This document shows, piece after piece, positions 22,643 to 34,522 of a stretch of 64,000 nt of DNA. The stretch spans positions 237,263,475-237,327,474 of the forward strand of contig NC_066579.1 in assembly GCF_024323335.1 (NCBI RefSeq). Direction: 5' to 3'. The notes under the pieces were generated by a model. It was not told where the DNA came from and ran no database searches. It saw only the letters and a program-made list of their open reading frames with translations. The stretch comes from Lathyrus oleraceus. Its lineage: Eukaryota > Streptophyta > Magnoliopsida > Fabales > Fabaceae. Position 1 is the stretch's first letter; each line of letters starts with the position of its first letter. Made by a program: the position numbers and the translations under genes.

Positions 22643-25181
22643 TTTGTTTTTTTGAATTTATTTATATTTTCTGATTTTTCATTTAATCCATTTATTTTTT
22701 TTAATTCATATTAATTTCATTTTTAATCCAAAAAATATGGGACTTTCACCAAAAATCTTTAAATATTTTTCTCTTCCATATTTTGAATTAAAATTATTTT
22801 TTGGATTAATTTTGGGATTTTTCATGAATTAAATGTTTTTGTGTATATTTTTAATTGTTTAAAAATACTTCTGACTTTCTAAAAATCATGAATTTTTTTG
22901 TCTAAGGTCCTATGACCTTGTTTGACCTAGCATAAGTCCCTTGGCTATTTATTTTGTTTTTTTGAAGGGATTTGAGGTTTTGTCCAAATTAAAATGTATT
23001 TTAATTCATTTTTAATATGATTTTTAATTGATTAAATGTTTAAAAATTATGTTGAGCTATTTTTATGGTCTTGTGATGTTTGACTTTCTGTTTGGGCCTT
23101 GGGCATAGTTGATTTAACTTTTGTTAAATCAAAACCATTGGATTTAGGGGATTGATGAAATGTACATTTCATCTCCCAAAATGAATGAATGGTTTTGATT
23201 TGATGAAATTCCTCTCATGATCAATTTGTGTTTCTATCTCACCATCCCTCTTCATCTTCATCCCTATTCTTTCCCATTCCCTCATTTGACCAATGAAATC
23301 TCTAATGTCTAAAGGGTAATTGATTCATCAATGACCTTGTGTCAGATGAATCAATACAAGTATGACTGAGATATTTCCCTCCCATTTTCTTTTAGTGTGT
23401 GGTATGTTTTAGGAGTTTGGTTCTTTGTACAAAATCTTTAACATCCATTAACACCTATATTTTTATTGCCCGACCTCAGATAGTTGTGACTTCTACATAA
23501 GTCCAATTATGATTGCTTAACATAAAACTAAATCTGACCCTAAAGGCATATCATTCTAGTAAGTGATATTGTAAGTCTCCCATTCTTCATGGCATTGTGT
23601 GGAGACTTGACATTTTTTCCCTTCATGAGAGCTAGTGGCATACTTGTTGAATTATCCAAGTTGGAGGCCTTCTCATGGATGATGTCCTGGTTCAAGGATC
23701 CATACTTATGAATGAATGGTTGAGTGTTCTCCAAAGAATGACTTAATCAATTAAAACTCAACACTAACTTTTGACTAACTTTTATTCATTATGCTTTTAC
23801 TTTCAAGCCATTTCCTTTATGCAATTTTAGTTTTCAGTCATTTATCATTCATTGCCATTTACATTTCATATCACTTGTCTACGTTTATGTCCTTTTTCAC
23901 TTTGCTCATTTGAGTCATATCTTGTGATTGTATATACTATTTATGTGTTTCTATCTTGTTTTTCGTCTTAGGACCTAAAAACACCACCTAATAACAACAA
24001 CGAAACCTAAAAAACATTTGGTGGACTGTTCGGATTTGATCTGAGCTTTGGACTTAGAATTAGGCATCTTTCCCTATGCTAAAAGACTTGGCCAATGCCA
24101 ACATCTGAGACTAAGCTATTCTTGACAAGTGACCTTCATCTGATGCGAGACTTTGAATCTCTTTACTTCATATGCTATCTTGTCTCTCTGCCTAATTGTT
24201 AATTTCTTATGATCTTTGTCTGATGTTTTATTCTGAGTTGATCAAGGAATATTTCATCTGATACATGGGAAGACAATGAAGACTGCTAGCTATGGGAATG
24301 CTTGCTTGGATGTGGCTATCTTTATTTGATGCCTTGATATTTATGATGTCTGGATATTGCTCATTGCTTATGTTTATTGCTTGATCAAAGTTCAAAGGAA
24401 CTGGGTTTTTATATGACATTCTTGTCGGTTGGATTACATCCCATTGGTTAGATATTTTCAACTCTTAACTTTTAAATTTGTGCTTAGGATAGCCTCTTCA
24501 TCTCCTCCCACTTCTTAAATTTGAAAATCTCTCCCTCCTTTTAAAAAAACCTTCTTTGCTTGTGATTTTAAACTTAGACATTTTTTAATAATTAGAAACT
24601 TTGGCCTTATGCCAATGAATTTTTAAATATTTTCTTATTCAAATTGGTAAATAAACTTAAGCATATTTGACTTAAAATTCAAAAGACAAAAAGAACTAAC
24701 AACCTTATTCAAATCTTTTTCTTTTATGCCCTTTTCCTTAAACCTTTTGCTAAACTCAGTTCACCAATTTCTTTGAAATTTTTACCACGAACTACGAGGT
24801 TTTGATCCCTCATTTTATGTTGGTACGTAGGCACATGACCGAAGGTCTTGTCAAATACAAAAATATAATCAATGAATTCTTTTCTCACCCCACACTCTAT
24901 TTTTTCTCAAACATCTTTTATACCAAAACATATGCATACATAAAAAGGCCTCCCTAGGAGATACCTAGGACACTTTGGGTACTAACAATTTCCCTCTGTC
25001 TAACTAACCCCCTTACCTGTAATCTCTATCATTTTTTAGTTTTGATTTGAAAACGTCTTATCCTTGGGTTTTGTTCGTACTTTTCCCTTTTACTTTGGAA
25101 ATAATAAAAGCGCGGTGGCGACTCTGGTTTTATTGATGTCAAGTTTATCCATAGCTTGATGGTCATGAATTTACCGTTACA

Positions 25182-25580
25182 GAAATTAAGTGGAGACTCT
25201 TTTAGGGAGTAGTCCTTAACTTGTGTTGAATTAGGGGAGTAGTTTTCTAACCCGAACTTGAGTTCAATTAAGATAGGAGAATGGTATATTCATGTTCAAC
25301 TTGTGTGGAGTAGTCCTTAACAAGTTGGCTTGAGACCCATCTACTCAGTGGAGACCTCTTTGGAGTTACTGATGTCACACAAGTTATTTATGGATAGGCA
25401 TTACTTTCTCTAAATCCGGGGTCTGTGAAGCTGAGGACCACGGAACATTTAACCAAACTTGGCCTATTTAGGACGTAGTGCGGAGACTGTTCAAGTGTAG
25501 ATTTGATAATAATTGTTACGCGATACTACATTCAGATAAGTCTCTCTTGAGAATATTATGGGGTAATGAGTTAGTCATCT
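25182..25580 (+). other. Element E leader with decayed PBS
   Basis: The PBS position (25191-25208, TGGAGACTCTTTTAGGGA) follows a 9 bp spacer and has lost several bases relative to C. The rest is noncoding and matches the D and C leaders (TAACCCGAACTTGAG, GGCCTATTTAGGACGTAGTG). Confidence 0.75.
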
Positions 25581-27097
25581 TGTAAGACCCTAATTTTGAC
25601 CCTAAGATCCCTCATGTTATCTCATCATATGCATTGGCTTTGGGATCACACCTTGGCATCTTCCTTACCCCTCATTCATTGGGTTTGCATTGGGGGAGAT
25701 CACCAAGCATATTTGATTGTATCATACTTTGTTTTTCATGATTTACTAACCAAAATTCCAAAAATATGTCTATGTATAATTGAACTCTTTTGTAGGTAGT
25801 GTGTGTGCTCACTTATGCCCCCATCAAGCTCATATCTAGAGTTTAAGACCCTCAATGCAAGGAGACCAATCAAGAAATGGTTCACAATGGCTCTGTACAT
25901 CATATATGGATCCCCATGATCTTCACATATCATTTTGATCAAGAATTCATCAAGAGTTTGAAGCTTGTTAGCCTTGGAAACCCTAATTCATCTAGGTATC
26001 TTGTGTGACTTCCTTAGCAAGTTTCTCCAAAATGTGATCAAATATTTCAAAGAATACTTAATATTACATCATCTTACGCATATACAATCGTACATGAGTA
26101 CCAAAAATCAAGATAATGTCAAGCTAGCAAGATGGTTCATGGTGGTTGACCAGAGAAAGTCAACTCGTCAAAACTGGGGTTCCCTAGACCCTATCTCCTA
26201 CAATTTGTGTCATATGAAAATGATTCCAAGATCAAAGTTACTCAAAATGACATTCCAAACAAATTTCATGTTTAAGTCAAGAGATATTTTTTCTTGGAAA
26301 GTCATCTTTTATTGTGAACGATTATAGGTCATTTTGTCAGAACCCTAGTTAGGAGGTCAACTTCCCAAGATCATAATTTGCTCAATTTTTATGATATGAA
26401 AGACATTAAAATTAAATGATAAAATTCAAGATGCGTACTTTAACTTTGATGTATGAAGGAAGTTCAAATTCAACTTGCAAATGCATGCACCAAGAGGAAA
26501 CATTATAGGTCATTTTGAGCCATTACCATTGAACAAGTGATTTTCCTCAACTTCTAAAATGCATAACTCCTTCATGCCAAGTCCAAATGAGGTCCAGTTT
26601 GTGATCAAATTTAAGAGGTTTGAAATAGCTACAACTTTTATGAAGGAAGTGTTTTCATTTGAAGTCCATAACAAAAGTTATTTAAGGTGGAAGAAGTGAA
26701 CATATGACTTGGTACTTAGAAATTTTTCAAATATGTTTGATTTTCCAAACTTCCACCTCAAACTTCATCATGATCCAAGCTTCAAATGGAAACGTGTTCA
26801 ACATGAAAGTTGTTCCCCTTGATCTGACCTTTCTAAAAAGTCCAAGATCGTCTCATTTGGATCAATATTTAAGGACTTGTACATAGGTGAAATCTATGGT
26901 ACCATTTGGAAGGATTTCATGATCAAACTCATTTCAACATTGCATGGCTTAATACATTGCTTTCAGCATGACCTATGCACAATTTTGTACCTTTTCAAAT
27001 GATTATTTGGGATTTCCACACGCCCATGCTAGCTCATGAAAGAAGTTGCTAATGTTAGATATTCAAATGGAAGTGTGTGAAAAGCATGTGCATTGGC

Positions 27098-27105
27098 TAT
27101 AAATA
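27098..27105 (+). promoter_or_regulatory. TATA box, LTR D
   Basis: GGCTATAAATAGAAG about 1.52 kb from the LTR start, matching E, C and G. Confidence 0.7.
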
Positions 27106-27799
27106 GAAGTGCAATGTGATCAAAGCTTCATCAACAGCTTGCCCAAGCTTTTCCAGAGCAATCCAAACCCTTCATTCCATAGAATTCTTGAATATTTCAT
27201 TTGAAATCGAGCTTGAACTTCATCTTCTGTTTGGAAGTTCAAACTCCAAGAAGCCATTGCCCTTTTCATCTCAATTGGTCACTACAAGCAAGAGGAAGAG
27301 AAAGCAAGCAAATTCAGATCAAGATCAAGTAATTTGAAGCAACTCGAAGGTGATTTTTCAGAAACTTCATCTCTTCGATTCTCTCTCAATTCTTCACCAT
27401 TCTTTGTGATTTTTGGTTGGCCGAAGTCCTACCAATGTAGGAAACAAGATTCAGTTGCTTTGAGGTCCAATCAAAGTAACTCAGTTCATGATCCTCAGAA
27501 TTCAAATCCCTGTATCTTTTTATATACTTGGAATTGGAGAAAATTGAGGCCAAATTCGAGCTCCTGAGCATTTTTTTCTTTGAATCCATGTCCTTGTTTT
27601 TTATTTTCATGGTGGTTGGTGGTTGACCAGTCCAGTGGGGTCCACCAGAGAAGAAGACCGGAGCTAGGGCTCTGGTGGTAAGTTGGTGTCCTTTCAGCCA
27701 TCTGGTGATGTTGAAATGTTTTAATCACGACCATTGGTTTTAATTACCATTGTTGCAACGCGTTCACTAGGGTGCACCATGGATGACACGCGCGTGGAC

Positions 27800-27842
27800 A
27801 TCAAATTTGCCACCTCAATTAATGAGGGAGATCTGATGGCCC
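27800..27842. repeat. LTR hairpin, LTR D (left arm degraded)
   Basis: CATCAAATTTGCC, then CCTCAATTAATGAGG, then AGATCTGATGGCC. The right arm and core are intact; the left arm has lost pairing. Confidence 0.7.
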
Positions 27843-30307
27843 TTGTTTTTCTCAGTTTATTTGATTTTTGATTTTATATTTTAATTAGTTTATTTTGTTT
27901 AGTTCATATTAAATTCATTTTTAATCAAAAAAATATGGGACTTTCACCAAAAATATTTAAATATTTTCCTCTTTCATCTTTGGAATTAAAATTACTTTTT
28001 GGATTAACTTTGATATTTTTTATGAATTAATTGTTTTTATGTATATTTGTAATTGTTTAAAAATACTTCTGACTTTTCAAAAATCATGAAATTTTTTGCC
28101 TAAGGTCCTTTGACCTTTATTCACCTAGGATAAATCTCTTGGCCATTTATTTGGTGTTTTGAATAGGTTTTAGATTTTGGCCAATTTAAATGCATTTTTA
28201 ATTTGATTTTTAGTTGATTAATTGCGTAAAAACTATGTTGGGCTATTGCCATGGTCTTGTGATGTTTGACTATTTTTTTGGGCCTTGGTCAAGGTTGATT
28301 TGACTTTTGTTGGATGAAATGTACATTTCATCTCCCAAAATGAATGAATGATTTTAATTTGATAAAATTCCTCCCATGACCAATTTGTGTTTCTCTCATC
28401 TCCCCTCCCCTTTCATATTCATCCCCATTATTTCCCATTCCTTTCATTGACCAATGAAGTCTCAACATCCTAAGGCTAATTGGTTCATCCATGACTTTGT
28501 GTCAGATGAATCAATACAAGTATGGCTGAGATAGGTCCACCCCTTTTGATCCTTTTCTTTTAGTGTTTGGTATGTTTTAGGAGTTTGGTCCATTATACCA
28601 AATCTCTAACATGCATTAACACCTAAATTTGTATTGCCCGACCTCAGATAGTTGTGACTTCTACATAAGTCCAATTACGATTGCTTAACATAGAGATAAA
28701 TTTTGACCCTAAAGGCATATCATTCTAGTAAGTGGGATTATAAGTCTCCCCTCTTTCATGGTATTGTGTGGAAACTTGGCCTTTTTTCCTTCCTATGGAA
28801 GATGTCTTGGTTCAAGGATCCATGCTTGTGAATAAACGGTTAAGTGTTCTCCAAAGAATGACTTAATCAATTAAAAACCAAAAACCAACCAACATCTAAT
28901 TAACTTTGACTAACACTAACTATTGTTAACTTTGCTTTACTTTCAAGTTATTTATTTTATGCAATTTAATTTCAAGTCATTTATCATTCATTGCCATTTT
29001 TATTTCATTAAACTTGTTTATCTTTATGCTATTTTCACTTTGCTCATTTGAGCCATATATTATGATTGTATATATTTATTTGTATATCTTGTTTGTGTTT
29101 GTGGTATTAGGACCTTAAAATACTTAATAAACAACAAAAAAACCCCTAAAAATTGTTTGTGTGGACTGTTGAGTTTGATCTGAACTTTTGGACTTAGGAT
29201 TAGGCAACATTCCCTATGCAAAAAGACTTGGCCAATGCCAACATTTTGAGACCAAGTTATTCTGAATTTGAGCCCTCATATGATGAAAGTATTGGGATTT
29301 ATTTAAGTTCATCTGCTACATTGTCTCGGTGCCAACTGATATTTTGATCTTGTTCCTGATGTCTTATTCCGAGTTGATTAAGGAGTACTTCATCTGATAC
29401 ATGAGAAGACAAAGAAGACTGCTAGCTATGGATTTTCTTGCTTGGATATGGCTATCTTTATTTGATGCCTTGATCTTCATGTTATTTGATATTGCTAATT
29501 GTTTGCTGATTAGTGCTTGATTCAAAGTCCAAAGGGAAAGTGGGTTTTCTATATGACATTTTTGTCTATTGGATTGCATCCCATTGGTCAGATATTTTCA
29601 ACCCTTAACTTTTAAATTTGTGCTTAGGGTAGCCTCTTCATCTTCTCCCACTTCTTAAATTTCAAAATCTCTCCCCCCTTTCAAAAACTTTCTTTGCTTG
29701 TGATTTCAAACTTAGACATGTTTCAAGTTAGAAACTTTGGCCTTATGCCAAAGAATTTTCAAACTTTTTCTTAAATCAAATTTGTAAATAAACCTAATCA
29801 TATTGACTTAAAATTTAAAAAGAAAAAAAGAACTACCACTCACTCAAACTTTTAGGCCCCTTTGTGCGTCTCTTCACTTAATTTTTTAATTAAAAGCAAT
29901 TCACTCACTTTGAAATTGTTACCACGAACTACGAGGTTTTGATCCCTCATTTTTATCTTGGTACGTAGGCACAAGACCGAAGGTCTTGTCAAACACAAAA
30001 ATATAATCAATGAATTCTTTTCTCATCCCCACACTCTATCTTCATTAAATATTATTTTATACCAAATACACATACACACATAAAAAAAAGGGCTCCCTAG
30101 GAGTACCTAGGACACTTTGGGTCCTAACACCTTCCCTCTGTGTAACCAACCCCCTTACCTGTAATCTCTGAAATTTTATTAGTTTTATCTTTGGGTTTTG
30201 TTCATAATTTTCCATTTCCTTTGGAAACAATAAAAGTGCGATGGCGACTCTGGTTTTATTGACGTTAAACTTATCCATAGTTTGATGGTCATGAATTTAC
30301 CGCTACA

Positions 30308-31187
30308 AAAATTAAGTGGCGAATCTGTTGGGGACTAGTCCTCAGTGAGTTTAGCCTACTTTTTTTTTATGTGTGTATATATTTGTATATTTGATGTTTG
30401 TATACTTGTTTGTATGATATAATCTGTTTGTTGTGCTTGATGATCTCTGAGTGGTGAGATAACTTCTAACCCGAACTTGAGTGCAATTAATATAGGAGGA
30501 TGGTATAGTCATGTTCGACTTGTGTGGAGTAGTCCTTAACAAGTTGGCTTGAGATCCATCTACTCAGTGGAGACCCTTTTTGAGTTACTTATGTCACACA
30601 AGTCATTTGTGGTTAGGCATTACTTTCTCTGATTTGGGTTTCCGAGAAGTTGAGGACCATAGAACATTTAACCCAACTTGGCCTATTTAGGACGTAGTGC
30701 AAACATTGTTCAGGTGTAGACTTGATAACAGTTGTTACGCGATACTACACACAGACGAGTTTCTCTTGAGAATATTATGGGTTGATGAGACAATCATCAT
30801 AACCTGTAATATCCGATATATGAGATTAAGACTCTGGGAACTTTTTTAGAACATGGTCTACAAGTTGATATCCTTAGTACACTCCTTTGGGATGGTTCTT
30901 AACCTGACTCCATGCTCGTGACTCACAAGAAACCGTTTGGTTCTTGGTTGATCCGATCAAGTCTTGTCAATATCAATGGAACTTGGGTGTTGATAAGGTG
31001 AAAAAAATAATCCACCAAAATGGATGATTGATCTTGACAATGAATTGATCCATCCCTTGACCTTTTCTTGTGTTTGCCTTGTGTGTGATATCTTATTTGT
31101 GATTGTTGCATTCATGCGCATCATAACATTCATCACACGAAAATAATTTCAAGGAACTGAGGCCTTATTTGCAAATATTTTTAGGCC
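30308..31187 (+). other. Element D leader with PBS
   Basis: The PBS TGGCGAATCTGTTGGGGA (30317-30334) follows the 9 bp spacer AAAATTAAG and has two changes relative to C. The noncoding leader that follows ends in a pyrimidine-poor ATATTTTTAG just before the ORF1 ATG. Confidence 0.75.
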
Positions 31188-32281
31188 ATGGATTATGGAC
31201 GAAGGAACACTAAGAAGTACGGTTTCAGATGTCCTGATTTGAAAGAGCTAAGGAAGTTGTCATCCTTTGTATTACATCCCTTGGATTTCAAGAAACATCA
31301 TGGGAAGCTTTTGTTTGTGACATCTACTGATGTAGTTTAAGTACTCTTGAGCGTTATGGTTCAATTCTATGATCCTCTCTACCATTGCTTCACTTTTCCC
31401 GATTATCAGCTTATGCCTACGTTAGAGGAGTATGCTCATCTCTTGGGGATACCCGTTTCTGAAAAAGTGCCTTTTAGTGGATTGAAGGAGATTCCCAGAT
31501 CTCATATCATAACCGAAGATCTTCATTTAAAGAAGTATGAGATTGAGACTCATTGAGTGAAGAAAGAAGGAATGTTTGGGTTCACTTATGAGTTCCTCAT
31601 TGGAAAAGCTAATGTCTTTGCTCAAGCCGGTAGTGTGGTTGCTTTTGAAGCCATAGTTGTGTTGCTCATCTATGGTTTGGCTTTGTTCCCTAACATTGAC
31701 GGTTTTGTTGATGTTAACGCCATTAGAATCTTCTTGATTGGGAACCCTGTACCTACTCTATTGGATGATATGTATTTCTCTTTGCATTTTAGGAATTCTA
31801 AAGGTGGTGGAACTATTGTGTGTTGTGTTCCTCTTCTGTATAAGTGGTTTATTTCTCAGTTGCCTCAGACGCCTGCTTTTTTGGAGAAAAAACAATGTCT
31901 ACGGTGGTCCCAGAGACTTATGTCTCTCACTAATGATGATATTGTTTGGTATGATTCTGCATCAAGTAGTGTGAATATTATTGATAGTTGTGGTGAATTC
32001 TCTAATGTTCCCCTCATCGGTACACAAGGAGGAATCAACTACAACCCTGCTTTGGCCCGTCGTTAACTTGGGTTCCCCTTGAGAGACAAACCTAATAACA
32101 CTCAGTTAGAAGGTTTTTTTCTATCAAGAGGGTAAAGATCCCCAACATTTGAAGCAGAAGATGATACATGATTGGCATAATGTGCATAGGAAAGGAAGAC
32201 CTAAGCTTGGTCCGTGCAACTGTGTAGCTTTGGAAGCTTACACTATATGGGTGAAGAAGAGAGCTTTGGAGCTGAAGATGT
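31188..32281 (+). pseudogene. Element D ORF1, DUF7745-like (stops; truncated by element C)
   Basis: Extra ORF of an Ogre-type element. The ATG opens MDYGRRNTKKYGFRCPDLKE. The same domain as in C and A follows: MVQFYDPLYHCFTFPDYQ, PTLEEYAHLLGIPV, FGFTYEFL, LIYGLALFPNIDGFVD, CCVPLLYKWFIS, NVPLIGTQGGINYNPALARR. One frame holds across the domain but for TAA at 31338-31340, TGA at 31554-31556 and TAA at 32064-32066, plus an indel near 32097-32120. LTR C interrupts the frame at GAAGATGT; the continuation should appear on the far side of element C. Function unknown; the domain name is from memory. Confidence 0.82.
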
Positions 32282-33791
32282 TGTAAGACCCCAATTTTGA
32301 CCCTAAGTCCCCTCATGCATTTCATCACCAGCATTAGCATTGGGATCATACCTTGGCACTTCCTTACCCCTCTTTCATTGGGTTTGTTTTGGGAGAGATC
32401 ACCAAGCATTTTTTGATTATATCATACTTGTATATTATCATTTTACTAACCAAAATACCAAAAATATGTCTTTGTATCTATCTAACTCTTTTGTAGGTAG
32501 GGCATGATCTCCTTGATTCATTGATCACATCTAGGGTTTGAGACCCTCATGAACAAAGAGCACAATCAAGAATTGATTCAAGAATTGTTATGAGCATCAT
32601 ATATGAGTCCCAATGTTCTCTACATGTTATATTGATCAAGTTTGCTTCAAGAGTTTGAGGGTGATTTGCCTTGGAAACCCTAGTTTGACTGGGTATCTTA
32701 AGAACTTCTCCAACAAGCTATATCACCAATTGATCAAATTTCTCAAGGGACACTTCAAATTTCATCATCTTATGCATATATTATCGACCATGAGCCAAGA
32801 ACGTCAAGAGAATTGGAAGTTAGCAAGTTGGTTGATGGTGGTTGGCGAGATGAATTCATCTGATCAAAACTGGGTCTCCCTGGACCCTATCTCCTACACT
32901 TTTCACCATATGAAAATGATTCCAAGAGAAAACTTACTCTAAATGACATTGTAAACAACTTTCGTGTTGATACCTAGAGCTAGTTTTGCTTTGAAAAACA
33001 TTTTCTATGTTGAAACATTATAGGTCATTTTGTATAAACCCTAATTTGAAAGTCAACTTCCCAAGGCCATAACTTGCTCAATTTTTATGAGATGAAAGAT
33101 TTCCAAGTTTCACAATAAAAAAATGTGTCTACTTCAACTTTTATTTTTTGAGTGGGAGCTAATTCAACTTCTTTGAACATGTGATATGAGGCTACATTAT
33201 AGGTCATTTTTGACCTATACCATTGATCAAGTAATTTTTCCAAACTTCAAAAATGCATAACTCTATCATTTAAAATCCAAATGACATGAAATTGGTGACC
33301 ATTTTGAAGGTGTTTGAGATATATACAACTTTGATGAAGACACTATTCTCAGTTAAAGCCCCCATAAAAAGTTAAGCAAGGTGGAATATTGAGACATATG
33401 GCTTGACACTTAGAAAAAATTTGATATGTCAAATTTTTCCAAACTTCCACCTCAAATATCTCCAAGTTCCAAGCTCCAAATGAAAAAGTTTTCAATATCA
33501 AACTTGTTCCGCTTGATCTCACCTTTCCAAAGAGCTAAAATTCATGCATTTTGGATGAGAAATGCATAGGCTGCGCTTGGCTTACACAGGCTGATATCAT
33601 TTGGGATGGATCAATCTTCAAGTGACAATGCACATGTACCTTGTAATCTAATCCATCTCCAAATCATTTTATCATTCTTTTGGACTTTCAAACCATCATT
33701 CCATGGGCCTATGCGCGCCCATGCGCCATGCTTTCATCATTTTACCACATTTGGAAAGTGGAAAGAGTATGAAAATATCATTTGATTTCCC

Positions 33792-33798
33792 TATAAAT
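33792..33798 (+). promoter_or_regulatory. TATA box, LTR C
   Basis: CCCTATAAATTGAGG about 1.51 kb from the LTR start, as in E, D and G. Confidence 0.7.
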
Positions 33799-34481
33799 TG
33801 AGGCCCTTATGCTCAGAATTCACACACACCTTGCGCCAGCTTTGAATCCCTATTGAAAACCCTGCACTTTGAGAGGATAAACCTGATAAGTTCATTTGAG
33901 TTTGAGCTTGAATCTCCACTATTTTAGAATTCAATTCTCCAGGAATCCATTGATTCTAAGCCTTTCCATTTATCTCCTGCAAGCCATTGAAGTGAAGCCA
34001 AGCACGATTCAGATCAAGATCTAGCAAGCTCAGACCTCCATTGAAGGTAATTTATAGAAATTTTAAACTCTTTGATTCTCCTTGATTCTTTCTCAATTCC
34101 ATTGATTCTTGATTTGTCTGAAGTCCTACCAATGTAGGCAAGAAGATTGAGTTGCTTTGAGGTCAAATCGAAGCAACTCAGATCATGAACCTCATTTTTC
34201 AATTCCACATATCTCTCAATATAGTTGGAATTGGATGAATTGGAGGTGATATTCGTGCTCAGTGATGTTTTCTCTTTAAAATCATGTCCCTGTTTGGAAT
34301 TTTGGTGATGGTTCATGTTGACTAGTCCGGTGAAGCTCACCGGAGCTCTGGCTCCGGTGATGATGTCTCTTGAGTCTGAGTCATGGGATCCAATCTCCAC
34401 GTTTTAATCATAGCCTTTCCTTGTGATTACTCATGTTACAGCGCATTTGACTAAGGTGTACATGGAGCGCGCGTTTTGGAT

Positions 34482-34522
34482 CATCAGATCTGCCACCTCA
34501 ATTAATGAGGGAAATCCGATGG
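34482..34522. repeat. LTR hairpin, LTR C
   Basis: CATCAGATCTGCCA, core CCTCAATTAATGAGG, then GAAATCCGATGG. The core is exact; the right arm has two changes. Confidence 0.7.

Larger units (their letters stand above)
20400..25181 (+). mobile_element. 5' LTR of element E (4782 bp)
   Basis: It starts TGTAAGACCCCAATTTTGAC and ends TTACCGTTACA, colinear with LTRs D, C and solo G. A TATA box lies at 21904, a perfect hairpin at 22597-22642, a donor-like GAAGGTGAGC near 22157, AATAAA then TGGCGACTCTG near the end, and the CTCCCTAGGAGATACCTAGGA block near 24950. The short ORFs inside are not conserved between copies. Confidence 0.88.
20400..25580 (+). mobile_element. Element E: family-1 element, LTR plus leader
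   Basis: A full 5' LTR, a decayed PBS and about 400 bp of leader, cut off by LTR D at 25581. The leader matches those of D and C until the break (CTCTTGAGAATATTATGGGG). It inserted into the B protease; the predicted TSD is AAAGC (20395-20399), its partner outside the window. Confidence 0.8.
25581..30307 (+). mobile_element. 5' LTR of element D (4727 bp)
   Basis: It starts TGTAAGACCCTAATTTTGAC and ends TTTACCGCTACA. It is colinear with LTR E, with many substitutions and short indels. TATA box at 27098; hairpin at 27800-27842 with a degraded left arm; donor-like GAAGGTGA at 27350; U5 motif TGGCGACTCTG at 30242-30252. Confidence 0.88.
25581..32281 (+). mobile_element. Element D: family-1 element, LTR, leader and part of ORF1
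   Basis: Inserted in the E leader (predicted TSD CATCT, 25576-25580) and itself cut inside ORF1 by LTR C at 32282. Same orientation as E and C. Only its left portion is in the window. Confidence 0.8.

Noticed and set aside
32092..32409. 105-codon minus-strand frame across the D/C junction
   Set aside because: It spans an insertion boundary between ORF1 of D and LTR C, so it cannot be a conserved gene.
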